Assembly (NCBI GenBank): GCA_947495575.1
Contig: CANLZL010000001.1
Location: 372,001-436,000, forward strand
Direction: 5' to 3'
DNA: 64,000 nt
DNA from: an uncultured Nioella sp.
Lineage (GTDB): Bacteria > Pseudomonadota > Alphaproteobacteria > Rhodobacterales > Rhodobacteraceae
The position numbers and the translations under genes were made by a program. Below are positions 38,804 to 49,338 of the stretch, piece after piece; position 1 is the first letter of the stretch, and every line of letters begins with the position of its first letter. The notes below the pieces were generated by a model. The model made no database searches. It was not told the DNA's origin and saw only the letters and a list, made by a program, of their open reading frames with translations.

Positions 38804-38958
38804 GCCATAACCCCTTTTTGCTAGCCTCATGGAAGTGTTAGCAAATTTTGCACTTAGTCGACAATAATTAAAAACAATTGACAGAGCCGCATGTATCTCA
38901 TCTATGGTATTTAATAATAGAAAACAAAAATTCGCTATCGGTGTCTGGGAGGACTGAA

Positions 38959-39981
38959 ATGGGAGACTTGATCGCTAAGGCGCGAGCGCAGGGAAGGGCG
39001 CTCAGTTTATCGCCAGAGGCGTTCCATAAACTGTCGGCCCTCGTGACGCTGTTGATTTTGATCTTTGTATTCGCCCTGTCCAGTCCGGCGTTTTTATCGA
39101 TTAACAATGGTCTAACTGTACTACTGCAAACTTCCGTGATCGGGTTGTTGGGCATCGGCATGACCATGGTGATCATCACCGGCGGCATCGATCTGAGTGT
39201 TGGCTCAGTACTCGCCCTATCCGGAACGGTCACAGGTTTGCTTGTTCAGGCCGGCGTGCCGGTATTGCCAGCCATGTTGGCGGGGATTGCCGTTGGTGCG
39301 CTATGCGGGCTGGTCAATGGGTTCGTCATTACAAAAATGCGGATCACCCCTTTTGTGGCGACACTTGGCATGATGCTGATTGCGCGGGGCATCGCCCTGC
39401 AACTGACCGGGGCTGCACCAATTTCGCGCTTGGGCGAGGCCTTTGGCATCCTTGGAAATGGCGCACTATTTCGAATTGTTGAGATGCGCGAAAACGGGTT
39501 TCCGCGTGTGGTTTTCCCGGGAATTCCGTATCCAGCGATCCTGCTCTTAATCGTGGCTATTGCGGCGGCTTACTTGCTGCGCCGCCGTCAGATCGGGCGC
39601 CATATCTATGCCACCGGATCTAATGAAGAGGCCGCACGCCTTTCTGGGGTTGTGGTCGACCGGACCAAGATGATTGCCTATGCGCTTTCGGGCGCTCTGG
39701 CGGGCCTGTCCGGCATGGTTCTCATGTCTCGACTGGTCACCGTACAACCCAATGAAGGCGTAATGTACGAGCTGGACGCAATTGCAGCCGCCGTCATCGG
39801 AGGGGCGTCCCTGATGGGGGGCGTTGGCAACATCTCAGGCACCATGATCGGGGCCTTCATCATCGGAATTTTGCGCAACGGACTGAATATGGCGGGGGTG
39901 TCCTCGTTTATCCAACAGATCGTAATCGGCGTTGTGGTCATCCTGGCCGTCTATGTCGATCAGCTGCGCTCGCGTCGTTAA
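38959..39981 (+). CDS. Sugar ABC transporter permease (RbsC/CUT2 type)
   Basis: IDLSVGSVLALSGTVTGLL; RLSGVVVDRTKMIAYALSGALAGLSGMVL; AAAVIGGASLMGGVGNISGTMIGAFIIGILRNGLNM. Confidence 0.93.
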   Translation: MGDLIAKARAQGRALSLSPEAFHKLSALVTLLILIFVFALSSPAFLSINNGLTVLLQTSVIGLLGIGMTMVIITGGIDLSVGSVLALSGTVTGLLVQAGVPVLPAMLAGIAVGALCGLVNGFVITKMRITPFVATLGMMLIARGIALQLTGAAPISRLGEAFGILGNGALFRIVEMRENGFPRVVFPGIPYPAILLLIVAIAAAYLLRRRQIGRHIYATGSNEEAARLSGVVVDRTKMIAYALSGALAGLSGMVLMSRLVTVQPNEGVMYELDAIAAAVIGGASLMGGVGNISGTMIGAFIIGILRNGLNMAGVSSFIQQIVIGVVVILAVYVDQLRSRR

Positions 39982-40017
39982 CTGAATGAAAAAAGTCCAA
40001 TAGGAGGAGGACAACTC

Positions 40018-40959
40018 ATGAATAAGACACTGAAAACTTTGCTGGCGGCCACTGCGCTTAGCGTGGTCCCTGCGGCCCTGATGGCTGGCGAGATTGCGGT
40101 CATCGTGAAGACGACAAACTCAAATTTCTGGCAAAATGTGCGCCTTGGAGCTGAGGCCGCAATGGAGGGGATGGGCGAACATACGATGACTTTCCAAGGT
40201 CCCGCGTCTGAAAGCGCGGTGGCTGATCAGGTCAACATGGTCGAAAACGCGATCAACCGCGGTGTGGCTGGAATTGTTCTTGCTCCGTCCGACCCCGAGG
40301 CACTTGCACCGGTCGTTCGCCGTGCTTTTGAAAACGGTATCCCTGTTGTGATCATCGACTCTGGTCTTGGCGACGGGGCGGACGGAACCTATCAGGCCTT
40401 CCTTTCGACCGATAACTGCGCCGCTGGTGAACTTGTAGCGCAGCGCATGATCGAGTCTGTCGGCACAGAGGGGTCAGTCGCTGTCATGTCCTATGTTGCA
40501 GGTGTCGGTTCGGAAATCGGACGTGTCGGGTGCTTTGTCGACTACCTGGGCGAAAACTCCGATCTGGAAATAGTCGGCCCCTACTACTCTCAATCCCAAA
40601 TGGCTACGGCGCTGAACCAAACTACGGATGTTCTGGCAGCAAACGAAGATCTGGTCGGTATCTTCGGTGCCAATGAGCCGACGGCCGTGGGTATGGGGCG
40701 GGCGATTATGCAGGCTGGCCGCGCTGGTACGCTGACTGCCATGGGCTTTGACGGGAACGGCGATTTGCAGGACTTTGTCCGCGACGGAACATTGCTGGCC
40801 ACCGCAGTTCAAGGCTCGTTCCAGATGGGCGAACTGGGTGTTGGTGCCGTAATGGACATCTTGGCAGGTGAAACCGTCGACAGCTTTATTGATACCGGGG
40901 TTGTCTTGGTGGATGCCGACAATATCGACGAACCTGAGGCTCAGAACGTCCTCTACTAA
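40018..40959 (+). CDS. Sugar ABC transporter substrate-binding protein (RbsB type)
   Basis: Signal peptide LLAATALSVVPAALMAGEIAVIVKTTNSNFWQNVRLGAEAAMEGMGEH; PSDPEALAPVVRRAFENGIPVVIIDS. Confidence 0.92.
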   Translation: MNKTLKTLLAATALSVVPAALMAGEIAVIVKTTNSNFWQNVRLGAEAAMEGMGEHTMTFQGPASESAVADQVNMVENAINRGVAGIVLAPSDPEALAPVVRRAFENGIPVVIIDSGLGDGADGTYQAFLSTDNCAAGELVAQRMIESVGTEGSVAVMSYVAGVGSEIGRVGCFVDYLGENSDLEIVGPYYSQSQMATALNQTTDVLAANEDLVGIFGANEPTAVGMGRAIMQAGRAGTLTAMGFDGNGDLQDFVRDGTLLATAVQGSFQMGELGVGAVMDILAGETVDSFIDTGVVLVDADNIDEPEAQNVLY

Positions 40960-41035
40960 GGGCGCTTTGGCGGCGGCCTTCTTGATTTCCCGTTGAGGGG
41001 GCCGCTGCAAAAAGACGTAATGGAGAAGACCAATC

Positions 41036-41827
41036 ATGGCGCTTGATGCCCCCCAAATCCAGCCTCTGGTCGAGATGAAGGCGATTGAAAAACACTTTGG
41101 AGGTGTAGAGGCTGTCAAATCGGTCAGCGTCGATCTTTATCCGGGCGAAGTCGTTGGAGTTTTGGGTCACAACGGGGCGGGAAAATCCTGCCTGATGCGT
41201 ATTTTGTCCGGTGCCATGATGCCAAACGGTGGCGAGATTCATGTGGCCGGGCAGAAATCAGATATAACCTCTCCTCATGATGCGCGCGACCTGGGGATCG
41301 AAACGATTTACCAGACCCTTGCCTTGGCCGATCATCTGGACGCGCCGGCAAACCTGTTTCTTGGGCGAGAGCTAAAGACCCGTTTCGGTAATCTGGACGA
41401 CAGGCGAATGTTACGCGAAGCGCAGGAGGTCTTGCGGCGTCTCAATCCCAACTTTAAAAATCTCGGTGATCCGGTTAGCAGCCTTTCAGGTGGGCAACGC
41501 CAGGTTATCGCCATTGCGAGAGCGATCTATTTCGACGTTAAGATCCTGATCATGGATGAACCAACGGCGGCGCTTGGTCCTTCTGAAACGGCGATGGTGG
41601 CCGACCTGATCCGCCAACTGCAATCTGAGGGCATCGGAATCTTTCTTGTCAGTCATGATATGCACGACGTGTTCGATCTATGTGACCGTGTCGTTGTGAT
41701 GAATAAGGGCCGCAATGTCGGCGCTTTCAAAATCGAGGATGTGACCAAGGATGATGTGTTAAGTTTGATTATCAAAGGGGAATTGCCTGACGATTGGGCT
41801 CCCCGCAATTTGGAGACCGCCCGTTGA
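41036..41827 (+). CDS. Sugar ABC transporter ATP-binding protein (single nucleotide-binding domain, 263 aa)
   Basis: GHNGAGKSCLMRILSG, SSLSGGQRQVIAIARAI, ILIMDEPTAALGPSE. Confidence 0.92.
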   Translation: MALDAPQIQPLVEMKAIEKHFGGVEAVKSVSVDLYPGEVVGVLGHNGAGKSCLMRILSGAMMPNGGEIHVAGQKSDITSPHDARDLGIETIYQTLALADHLDAPANLFLGRELKTRFGNLDDRRMLREAQEVLRRLNPNFKNLGDPVSSLSGGQRQVIAIARAIYFDVKILIMDEPTAALGPSETAMVADLIRQLQSEGIGIFLVSHDMHDVFDLCDRVVVMNKGRNVGAFKIEDVTKDDVLSLIIKGELPDDWAPRNLETAR

Positions 41828-42837
41828 AGATCAATCCAACCATGAACTGCGGCGTGTGCGTGACGCCCGGCCAGTTTGAGTTGCTAGAGCGGCCATTGCC
41901 GGATGTCGCCCCAGAGGGATGGGCGCTGGTTGAAATCAAGGCGGTTGGCCTATGCGGCACTGACTATCACATCTTTGAAGGCAAACACCCGTACTTGAAT
42001 TACCCGCGAGTCATTGGCCATGAGCTGAGCGGTGTTGTTGTGTCGCCGGATGCCACGATCGCAGAGGGTACGCTTGTCACAATCAACCCATATCTAAGTT
42101 GCGGAACTTGCCGTGCGTGTCAGCGCGGAAAGCTCAATTGTTGTTCGTCCATTGAAGTTCTGGGTGTTCATCGTGACGGCGGTCTGTGTCGGCGGATCGC
42201 GGTGCCGGTCAGCAACCTTTACCCTGCCGATGGCTTGACTGAAATCGAAGCCGCAATGGTTGAGTTTTTGGCCATCGGGGCACATGCCGTCGCTCGATCC
42301 GGCATTACCAATATGGATCGCGTTTTGGTCACTGGGGCCGGGCCAATAGGATTGGGCACCGCCTTGTTCGCACGTCTGTCGGGCGCTGAGGTTCATCTTT
42401 TGGATCTCAGCGCACAACGCCTTGCCATGGCGAAAGAGAAGTTCGGTTTCGACAATCTTCATTCTGATCCGGCCACGATCCTACAAGGGCAGCTTTCCGA
42501 CGGGTTTGACCTGATCTTTGATGCGACAGGCAACACGAAAGCCATTGAAGCGGGTTTTCCGCTACTTGCCCATGGCTCCAGCTATGTTCTGGTAAGCGTG
42601 GTGAAAGACGCCATCCAGTTTGACGATGCTGAATTCCATAAGCGTGAGACGCGAATTATCGGCAGTCGCAATGCGCTAAAAGCAGATTTCGACCGCGTGA
42701 TGCTGGCCTTGCGTTCGCGTGAAATTGACAGCGATGCACTCTGTTCAGAAATACTGGACCTTGCCGATTTGCCCGCCCGATTTGGTGCTTTGGCAGGGGA
42801 TCGGGGCAATGTGATCAAGGCCGTGGTGCGACCATGA
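41824..42837 (+). CDS. Zinc-binding alcohol dehydrogenase family
   Basis: VGLCGTDYHIFEGKHPYLNYPRVIGHELSGVV, CGTCRACQRGKLNCC; TTGA overlap start with ATPase stop. Confidence 0.9.
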   Translation: MKINPTMNCGVCVTPGQFELLERPLPDVAPEGWALVEIKAVGLCGTDYHIFEGKHPYLNYPRVIGHELSGVVVSPDATIAEGTLVTINPYLSCGTCRACQRGKLNCCSSIEVLGVHRDGGLCRRIAVPVSNLYPADGLTEIEAAMVEFLAIGAHAVARSGITNMDRVLVTGAGPIGLGTALFARLSGAEVHLLDLSAQRLAMAKEKFGFDNLHSDPATILQGQLSDGFDLIFDATGNTKAIEAGFPLLAHGSSYVLVSVVKDAIQFDDAEFHKRETRIIGSRNALKADFDRVMLALRSREIDSDALCSEILDLADLPARFGALAGDRGNVIKAVVRP

Positions 42838-44354
42838 CCGGCACCGTGACTGCGCCCATTTTGCGGTTAAACACAGCCGACAATGTTGTCATCGCGTTGA
42901 GGGATATACCGGCGGGGGCAGATCTGGGCGACGGGCTTGTGGCCGCCGAGGATATTCCGCAGGGCCACAAGATTGCCGCGAAGCCAATCAGTGTGGGCGA
43001 GACTGTTCGCAAATACGGACAGGTTATCGGGGTTGCAACGCAGGTCGTGGCGGCCGGATCGCATGTGCACATCCATAATCTTGGCATGCAGGATCATCGC
43101 CGGGAAGTTGGGGCCGCAGACGTGGCCAACCGCATTCAACCTGCGCCACGTCAGGATAGTTTCCTTGGGTATCACCGTCCGTCGGGCCGGGTCGGTACGC
43201 GCAACTACCTCGGTATTCTGACCACCGTGAATTGCGCCGGATCGGTGGCACGGTTTATTGCTGAACGGGCTGAGAAAGACGGCCTGCTGGATAGCTTCGA
43301 AAATATCGATGGGATTGTTCCCATCAGCCACGGATCGGGCTGTGGAATGTCGGGGCAGGGCGAAGGGTATGATACGCTTTTTCGAACCCTTGCGGGCTAT
43401 GCACAGAACCCAAATTTCGGCGCGATCCTTTTGGTCGGATTAGGCTGCGAAGTGATGCAGATCCCGGCGCTGATGGGCAAAGGCGGGTTGGCCGATCAGG
43501 CGCGGTTCCGTTTCATGACCATTCAGCAAACCGGTGGCACGGCCGCAACCATCGAGGCTGGCGTCGCTGTGTTGAAAGACCTCGCTGAACAAGCCAACAA
43601 AGCACAACGCGCGCCCGCACCGGCCTCGGCCTTGATGCTGGGCATGCAATGTGGCGGTTCAGACGGCTTGTCCGGGATTACGGCAAATCCGGCACTTGGG
43701 GTAGCCTCTGATCTATTAGTGGCGCAAGGTGCAACGACCATCCTGTCGGAAACCTCTGAAATCTATGGCGCGGAACATCTTTTGACCCACCGCGCAGCAC
43801 CTGATGTGGGCGAGGCCCTGATGGCGCGGATCGCGTGGTGGGAAGACTATTGCGCGCGAAATTTCGGAGAGATGGACAACAATCCCTCACCCGGCAACAA
43901 ACGCGGCGGGTTGACGACAATCTTGGAGAAATCTTTGGGCGCGGTGGCCAAAGCAGGCACAGCGCCGCTTGAAGGAGTGTACCTTTTTGGAGAAAAGATT
44001 GACCGTCCGGGCCTAATTTTCATGGACAGCCCCGGCTACGATCCCTGTTCGGTTACAGGTCAGATTGCATCGGGAGCGAACCTGATTGCCTTTACGACGG
44101 GGCGCGGGTCAGTCTCAGGCTACATGCCGGTCCCATGTATCAAGCTGGCCTCGAATACGGTTTTGTATAATCGCATGCAGGCCGATATGGATGTAAATTG
44201 CGGTGATATTGTCAGCGGGGTTTCGATCACGGACAAGGGCGCCGAAATCTATCGCCTGCTTCTGAGTGTGGCCTCTGGTGAAAAAACCAAAAGTGAAGCT
44301 CAAGGTTTTGGCGGCGTGGAATTTGTGCCTTGGCAAATCGGCGCGGTGATGTAA
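42834..44354 (+). CDS. uxaA: Altronate dehydratase family (UxaA, full length)
   Basis: SAF-like N-terminus VVIALRDIPAGADLGDGLVAAEDIPQGHKIA; GRVGTRNYLGILTTVNCAGSVA; SHGSGCGMSGQGEGYDTL; MQCGGSDGLSGITANPALG. Confidence 0.87.
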   Translation: MTGTVTAPILRLNTADNVVIALRDIPAGADLGDGLVAAEDIPQGHKIAAKPISVGETVRKYGQVIGVATQVVAAGSHVHIHNLGMQDHRREVGAADVANRIQPAPRQDSFLGYHRPSGRVGTRNYLGILTTVNCAGSVARFIAERAEKDGLLDSFENIDGIVPISHGSGCGMSGQGEGYDTLFRTLAGYAQNPNFGAILLVGLGCEVMQIPALMGKGGLADQARFRFMTIQQTGGTAATIEAGVAVLKDLAEQANKAQRAPAPASALMLGMQCGGSDGLSGITANPALGVASDLLVAQGATTILSETSEIYGAEHLLTHRAAPDVGEALMARIAWWEDYCARNFGEMDNNPSPGNKRGGLTTILEKSLGAVAKAGTAPLEGVYLFGEKIDRPGLIFMDSPGYDPCSVTGQIASGANLIAFTTGRGSVSGYMPVPCIKLASNTVLYNRMQADMDVNCGDIVSGVSITDKGAEIYRLLLSVASGEKTKSEAQGFGGVEFVPWQIGAVM

Positions 44355-44373
44355 CTCCCGCGCCGGGATTAAA

Positions 44374-45267
44374 TCAAAGGATCGCGCCTTTTACACCGAT
44401 CACCCGAGAGGCCAGTTTATGCGCTGCCTCGGCGGCCTTGGTCACATCGCCAGTACGCAGAAAGTTGCCAAGAAACCCGCCATTGAAGCTATCGCCCGCG
44501 CCGGTGGTATCTACAACGCTGTCAGCGGGTCCACAGCCTTGCGGGGCAGGGGCGGCCGCCGGTGTAAGGATTACCGGACCCTCGCCACCGCGCTTCATCA
44601 CACAAACTGGATGAGCATAGCCATGGAACCGGGCGATGACCTCATCCGCAGTTTGATCACAAAGCGCCATTTCATCATCGATGGAGGGGAACGCGATATC
44701 GCTGATGCGCCAGTATCGTTCCATCCAGTCCCGTGCGGTCGCCTGGTCCTCCCACAGTTTCGGGCGGTAGTTGGAATCAAAGGCCACCCGCGCGCCTTTT
44801 GCGCGCAGCCCGTCCAAGTGCGCCAGCAACGCGGCCCGGATTGCCGGGCTGAGGATCGCCACGGTGATCGCTGTGACAAGGATCACATCTGCGCCTTCCA
44901 GCGCCGAAAAATCCGGCGCTTGATCTTGCCCAAACATGACGCGGGCGGCCGAAGTGCTTCGCCAATATGTGAAGGAGCGTTCGCCGGTTTCGTCGATTTG
45001 GATGGCATATAGCCCAGGCCCACGTTCAGAGTTGCGCGCCACGCCTGTGCAATCCACACCGTGGCCTTTGGCAAATTCAACGATATGGTTCGAGAAAAAA
45101 TCAGTGCCGACAGCCGACACGAAATGCACATCCCCCTCATCGCCAATGCCGCGCTTGACGTAGATTGCGGTGTTCAGCGCGTCGCCTGCGACGCCGATTT
45201 TGGCGCTTTTCAAGTTCGGTTCAGGCGATAGTTCAACCATGGCTTCGCCAATGCAACAGATCTTCAT
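44374..45267 (-). CDS. PfkB-family kinase, 2-keto-3-deoxygluconate kinase-like
   Basis: MKICCIGEAMVELSPEPNLKSAKIGVAGDALNTAIYVKRG; DSNYRPKLWED; VDTTGAGDSFNGGFLGNFL. Confidence 0.88.
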   Translation of the reverse strand: MKICCIGEAMVELSPEPNLKSAKIGVAGDALNTAIYVKRGIGDEGDVHFVSAVGTDFFSNHIVEFAKGHGVDCTGVARNSERGPGLYAIQIDETGERSFTYWRSTSAARVMFGQDQAPDFSALEGADVILVTAITVAILSPAIRAALLAHLDGLRAKGARVAFDSNYRPKLWEDQATARDWMERYWRISDIAFPSIDDEMALCDQTADEVIARFHGYAHPVCVMKRGGEGPVILTPAAAPAPQGCGPADSVVDTTGAGDSFNGGFLGNFLRTGDVTKAAEAAHKLASRVIGVKGAIL

Positions 45268-45335
45268 GTCAGTCCTTTAGATTGGTGCGGCCGCGATCCG
45301 GGCCGTTGCAACAGGTGTGCGGTGGGGAGCGCCGA

Positions 45336-46052
45336 TTACTCAAACTCGAATGTGACGCTTACATATTCCCATGCGTTTTTGAGATGCGCACGGAGGGCCT
45401 CTTCGGCGGCATCAGGGTCGCGTTCCAATATCGCGTCATAAATGGCTTTATGGGCGAGGTAGTTGCCTTCATTGCGTTCCGGCGAACGTTTCATCTGATC
45501 CCATTGCGGGGCCAGCCACGCAACGAGACCATCATGTAAGGCGGCAAAGACGGGGTTGCCTGAGATCGCGTACAGGACACCGTGGAAGGCGACATCGGTC
45601 TCATAAAAGCCCTCAGAATTGGATATTGACGCTTCGTTGGCCATCAACGCAGATTTCAAATCCTGAATATGTTCGCGGGTTGCGTGGGCCGCTGCCTGGC
45701 GTGCCAGTCCGGCCTCTGCAAAGACACGGACTTCGTAGAGGTTTTTCACCCCGTTGGGGTTTGACAACAGGTGGCGCACTACAGAATCGGTCGAGGCAAA
45801 GATGGTGTCGAAGCCCAGCTTCTGAACAATTGGCCGAAACCGCGGTCGTGTCAGGACTAGCCCCCGATTTGAAAGCGCTGTAATGGCCTCTCGCACGACG
45901 GTGCGACTGGCACCATAAGTTTCCATCAGCTCACGTTCCGAGGGTAAGGGCTGACTGTCCTGCAATCGGCCGTCAGCGATCTGCGCCTCTATCGCCGAAA
46001 CGATGGAATCGGCTGCACGGTTCTCTCCACCGGTTGCTTTGACTTGGGCCAT
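45336..46052 (-). CDS. GntR-family transcriptional regulator (FadR/FCD)
   Basis: LPSERELMETYGASRTVVREAITALSNRGLVLTRPRFRP; FCD domain. Confidence 0.93.
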   Translation of the reverse strand: MAQVKATGGENRAADSIVSAIEAQIADGRLQDSQPLPSERELMETYGASRTVVREAITALSNRGLVLTRPRFRPIVQKLGFDTIFASTDSVVRHLLSNPNGVKNLYEVRVFAEAGLARQAAAHATREHIQDLKSALMANEASISNSEGFYETDVAFHGVLYAISGNPVFAALHDGLVAWLAPQWDQMKRSPERNEGNYLAHKAIYDAILERDPDAAEEALRAHLKNAWEYVSVTFEFE

Positions 46053-46233
46053 TTGCGCCTCTTTCAACTCTCGCTTGCATCATATGGATAGACCACGGCT
46101 GTGCCATTGTCTTGCAAAAATATTGGCATAACGCCCGCATTCGGTATTTTGGTAGGATAAAAACGCAAAAAATATAGAAAGTTTCAGAAAAACTTGACAG
46201 CGGTACCCTGTTTGGACAATCAATGATCAAGTT

Positions 46234-46244
46234 TGGTCGTACAA
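46234..46244. promoter_or_regulatory. Candidate GntR/FCD operator TGGTCGTACAA
   Basis: Matches TnGTnnnACnA in the intergenic region of divergent GntR and MR/MLE genes. Confidence 0.5.
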
Positions 46245-46364
46245 AACGGAATCAGTCATGCTGCTAAGCGCGTTTCAGTCTCTCCCTGCTCCTGCTGGTG
46301 CAATGCCATTTTCGGACGGTCGTTTATTTGGCACCGGCGGGAGTTCTTTTTTGGAGATGCCCCT

Positions 46365-47486
46365 GTGACCGCGATTGCAGATATTCAGGCGCAGCTTTTT
46401 GAAGTGCCGTTGGCCGAGGTGCTGGTTGATGCCAAGCATGGAACGCACACTTTCTTTCAATTGGTCACCGTAACCATCCGCCTGTCCGATGGGTCGGAAG
46501 GAACCGGTTACACATATACCGGCGGTTGGGGCGGCCACGCTATTCTGGCCATGATCAACCATGATCTTGCCCCATCGCTGATCGGTCGGGATGCCACAAA
46601 GGTGGAAGAGATCTTTGACGACATGAACTGGCATATTCATTATGTTGGTCGTGGCGGCATCGCCTCTTTTGCAATCTCTGCGATCGACATCGCGCTTTGG
46701 GATTTGCGCGGCAAGCGCGAGGGGAAGGCGCTTTGGCAGATGGCTGGCGGTGCGGCGGATCGTTGCAATGCCTATTGCGGGGGCATTGATCTCAACTTCT
46801 CACTTGAGAAACTGCTGCGCAGCATTCAGGGATATATCGATCGCGGCTTCAATGGCGTTAAGATTAAGGTTGGGCGTCCAAACCTTGCCGAAGACGCGGC
46901 CCGCGTCGCTGCGGTTCGTGACCTGATCGGCCCGGATCGTGCCTTTATGGTCGATGCCAATTACGCTCTGTCCGTTGACGAGGCAATTGAGGCTTGCAAG
47001 GCCTTTGCCCCGGCCAACCTGACCTGGTTTGAAGAACCAATCATTCCCGATGATTACGCAGGCTTTGCCCGTATCACAGAGGAAACCGGGATGCCTTTGG
47101 CGATGGGTGAAAACCTGCATACCATTCACGAATTTGAAATGGCCTTTGCGCAGTCCAAACTCAGCTTTATCCAGCCCGACGCGTCAAATTGCGGTGGGAT
47201 TACTGGATGGCTTCGAGTGGCTGAACTCTCCGAACAGTATGGAATGCCGGTTTGCAGCCATGGGATGCAAGAGCTGCATGTCAGCCTTGTTTCGGGTCGG
47301 AAAAACCCCGGCTGGATCGAAGTACACTCGTTTCCGATCGACGAATACACAACTCGCCCGCTGGTCGTGGAAGACACAAAAGCCGTGGCACCGAACGTGC
47401 CGGGCACAGGGGTTGAGTTTGACTGGGACAAATTGAAATCGGCCCATGCCGCGCATGTGGCCAGCACAAGGAAAGCAGCTGAATGA
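46365..47486 (+). CDS. Mandelate racemase/muconate lactonizing enzyme family (sugar-acid dehydratase, MR subgroup)
   Basis: GTG start; [77 protein letters not shown]. Confidence 0.87.
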   Translation: MTAIADIQAQLFEVPLAEVLVDAKHGTHTFFQLVTVTIRLSDGSEGTGYTYTGGWGGHAILAMINHDLAPSLIGRDATKVEEIFDDMNWHIHYVGRGGIASFAISAIDIALWDLRGKREGKALWQMAGGAADRCNAYCGGIDLNFSLEKLLRSIQGYIDRGFNGVKIKVGRPNLAEDAARVAAVRDLIGPDRAFMVDANYALSVDEAIEACKAFAPANLTWFEEPIIPDDYAGFARITEETGMPLAMGENLHTIHEFEMAFAQSKLSFIQPDASNCGGITGWLRVAELSEQYGMPVCSHGMQELHVSLVSGRKNPGWIEVHSFPIDEYTTRPLVVEDTKAVAPNVPGTGVEFDWDKLKSAHAAHVASTRKAAE

Positions 47487-48514
47487 GTATTAAGGCGGCA
47501 TATTATTGCGGCGATAAGACCTTTCGCGTGGAAGAGGCCGAGGCGGTTGCGCCAGGCCCCGGCGAGGTTCAGATCGACGTTGCCTTTTGTGGGATCTGCG
47601 GCACGGATCTGCACGTGTTCCTAGGGCATATGGATGCGCGCATCGGCAACCACCGGGTAATCGGACATGAAATGTCTGGCGTTATTTCGGCTGTGGGCGA
47701 AGGCGTCGAGGGGCTGACAACCGGGCAAAACATCGTTGTGCGTCCGCTGGATCACTGTGGGGATTGTCCTGCCTGTAATGCCGGGCACCAGCATATCTGC
47801 CACAAGCTGAAATTCCTGGGTCTCGACACGGATGGAGCGTTCCAGCAGAAATGGACTGTTCCGGCCCATACGATTCACGTGCTGCCCGAGGGCGTGCCGC
47901 TGGACCAGGCTGCGATGGTTGAGCCGCTGGCTGTGGCCTGCCACGATGTGGCTCGCGCAAAGGTTGCCGAGGGCGAAGACGTCCTGGTGATTGGCGGTGG
48001 CCCGATCGGAATGCTGGTTGCGTTGGTTGCCCGTCAGGCCGGTGGTCGCGTGATGATCTCAGAGATCAACGAAAACCGCCTCGCCTTTGCTGAAAAGCTC
48101 GGGTTTGAGACGGTGAACCCAAAGGACGGTGACCCGGTCGCAGCTATCAACGCCAAGACGGGCGATAAGGGCGCAGATGTGGTCTTTGAAGTTTCGGGCA
48201 GTGGCCCCGGGGTCGCCCTAATGACAGCCGCCGCCGCAACGCGTGGCCGGATTTGCATGGTTGCTATCCACGCCACCAAGCCAGAGGTCGACCTGTTCCA
48301 GTTCTTCTGGCGTGAGCTGGAGATGATTGGCGCGCGTGTCTACGAACCCGCCGATTACGACACCGCTTTGAACTTGTTGGGCAGAGGCGCGTTGGATGTT
48401 GCATCGCTGATCACCGATTTGCGGGGACTGGATGACATTCAGGACGCGTTCACCAGCCTTACCCAAAACCCGAACTCTATGAAGACCCTGATCCGGGTCA
48501 CCGAGGACGCTTGA
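47483..48514 (+). CDS. Zinc-dependent alcohol dehydrogenase (sorbitol/butanediol/idonate dehydrogenase-like)
   Basis: [69 protein letters not shown]. Confidence 0.9.
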   Translation: MSIKAAYYCGDKTFRVEEAEAVAPGPGEVQIDVAFCGICGTDLHVFLGHMDARIGNHRVIGHEMSGVISAVGEGVEGLTTGQNIVVRPLDHCGDCPACNAGHQHICHKLKFLGLDTDGAFQQKWTVPAHTIHVLPEGVPLDQAAMVEPLAVACHDVARAKVAEGEDVLVIGGGPIGMLVALVARQAGGRVMISEINENRLAFAEKLGFETVNPKDGDPVAAINAKTGDKGADVVFEVSGSGPGVALMTAAAATRGRICMVAIHATKPEVDLFQFFWRELEMIGARVYEPADYDTALNLLGRGALDVASLITDLRGLDDIQDAFTSLTQNPNSMKTLIRVTEDA

Positions 48515-48517
48515 CCC

Positions 48518-49282
48518 ATGGCACTCTCTCTTGATCTTTCAGGCAAAACCGCCCTTGTCACCGGTGCCAAACGCGGCATCGGTCGGGGCATGGCCGAGGC
48601 ATTGGCGGCGGCCGGCGCAAATATCATTGGCGTCAGTGCCAGCTTGGCTGCCGATGGCGGCGAGGTTGGCGCGGCCGTCCGGGACATGGGGCGTGAGTTT
48701 CATGCTTACCAATGTGACTTCGCTGACCGCGCAGCGGTAAAAGCATTTACCGCTCAGGTTCAGGCTGATCACCCGGTGATCGACATTCTGATCAACAACG
48801 CAGGCACCATTCGTCGCGCACCAGCTGTGGAGCACGGTGACGACATTTGGGACGAGGTGATCGAGGTCAACCTCAACGCGCAGTTTGTCATTACGCGGGA
48901 AATTGGCCGCGGCATGGTGGAACGCGGATCCGGCAAGGTGATCTTCACCGCGTCGCTTCTGACGTTCCAGGGTGGCATAACCGTACCCGGTTACGCCGCT
49001 TCGAAAGGCGGAATTGGGCAGCTTACCATGGCGTTTGCCAATGAATGGGCCGCCAAAGGTGTCAACGTCAACGCCATCGCGCCTGGCTATATCGACACCG
49101 ACAACACCGAGGCATTGCGTAATGACCCCGTCCGCTCGAAGGCGATCCTTGATCGGATCCCGGCAGGGCGTTGGGGCACGCCACAGGATTTCGGCGGTCC
49201 CGCCGTTTTCCTTGCCTCAGACGCAGCATCTTACGTGCATGGAACCATTCTGACCGTCGATGGCGGTTGGATGGGACGCTGA
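48518..49282 (+). CDS. SDR-family dehydrogenase (KduD/2-deoxy-D-gluconate 3-dehydrogenase-like)
   Basis: LSGKTALVTGAKRGIGRGMAEALAAAGANI, DILINNAGTIRRAPA, GYAASKGGIGQLTMAFANEWAAKGVNVNAIAPGYIDTDNTEALR. Confidence 0.9.
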   Translation: MALSLDLSGKTALVTGAKRGIGRGMAEALAAAGANIIGVSASLAADGGEVGAAVRDMGREFHAYQCDFADRAAVKAFTAQVQADHPVIDILINNAGTIRRAPAVEHGDDIWDEVIEVNLNAQFVITREIGRGMVERGSGKVIFTASLLTFQGGITVPGYAASKGGIGQLTMAFANEWAAKGVNVNAIAPGYIDTDNTEALRNDPVRSKAILDRIPAGRWGTPQDFGGPAVFLASDAASYVHGTILTVDGGWMGR

Positions 49283-49289
49283 GCCTACA

Positions 49290-49310
49290 GGGGGCGTTCG
49301 CGCCGTCCCC
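49290..49310 (+). other. Intercistronic hairpin GGGGGCG-TTCG-CGCCgtCCCC
   Basis: Contains CGTTCGCGC (49295-49303); between SDR and permease genes. Confidence 0.55.
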
Positions 49311-49338
49311 GACCGGTTTAGTTTGGGAGGACTACAAA

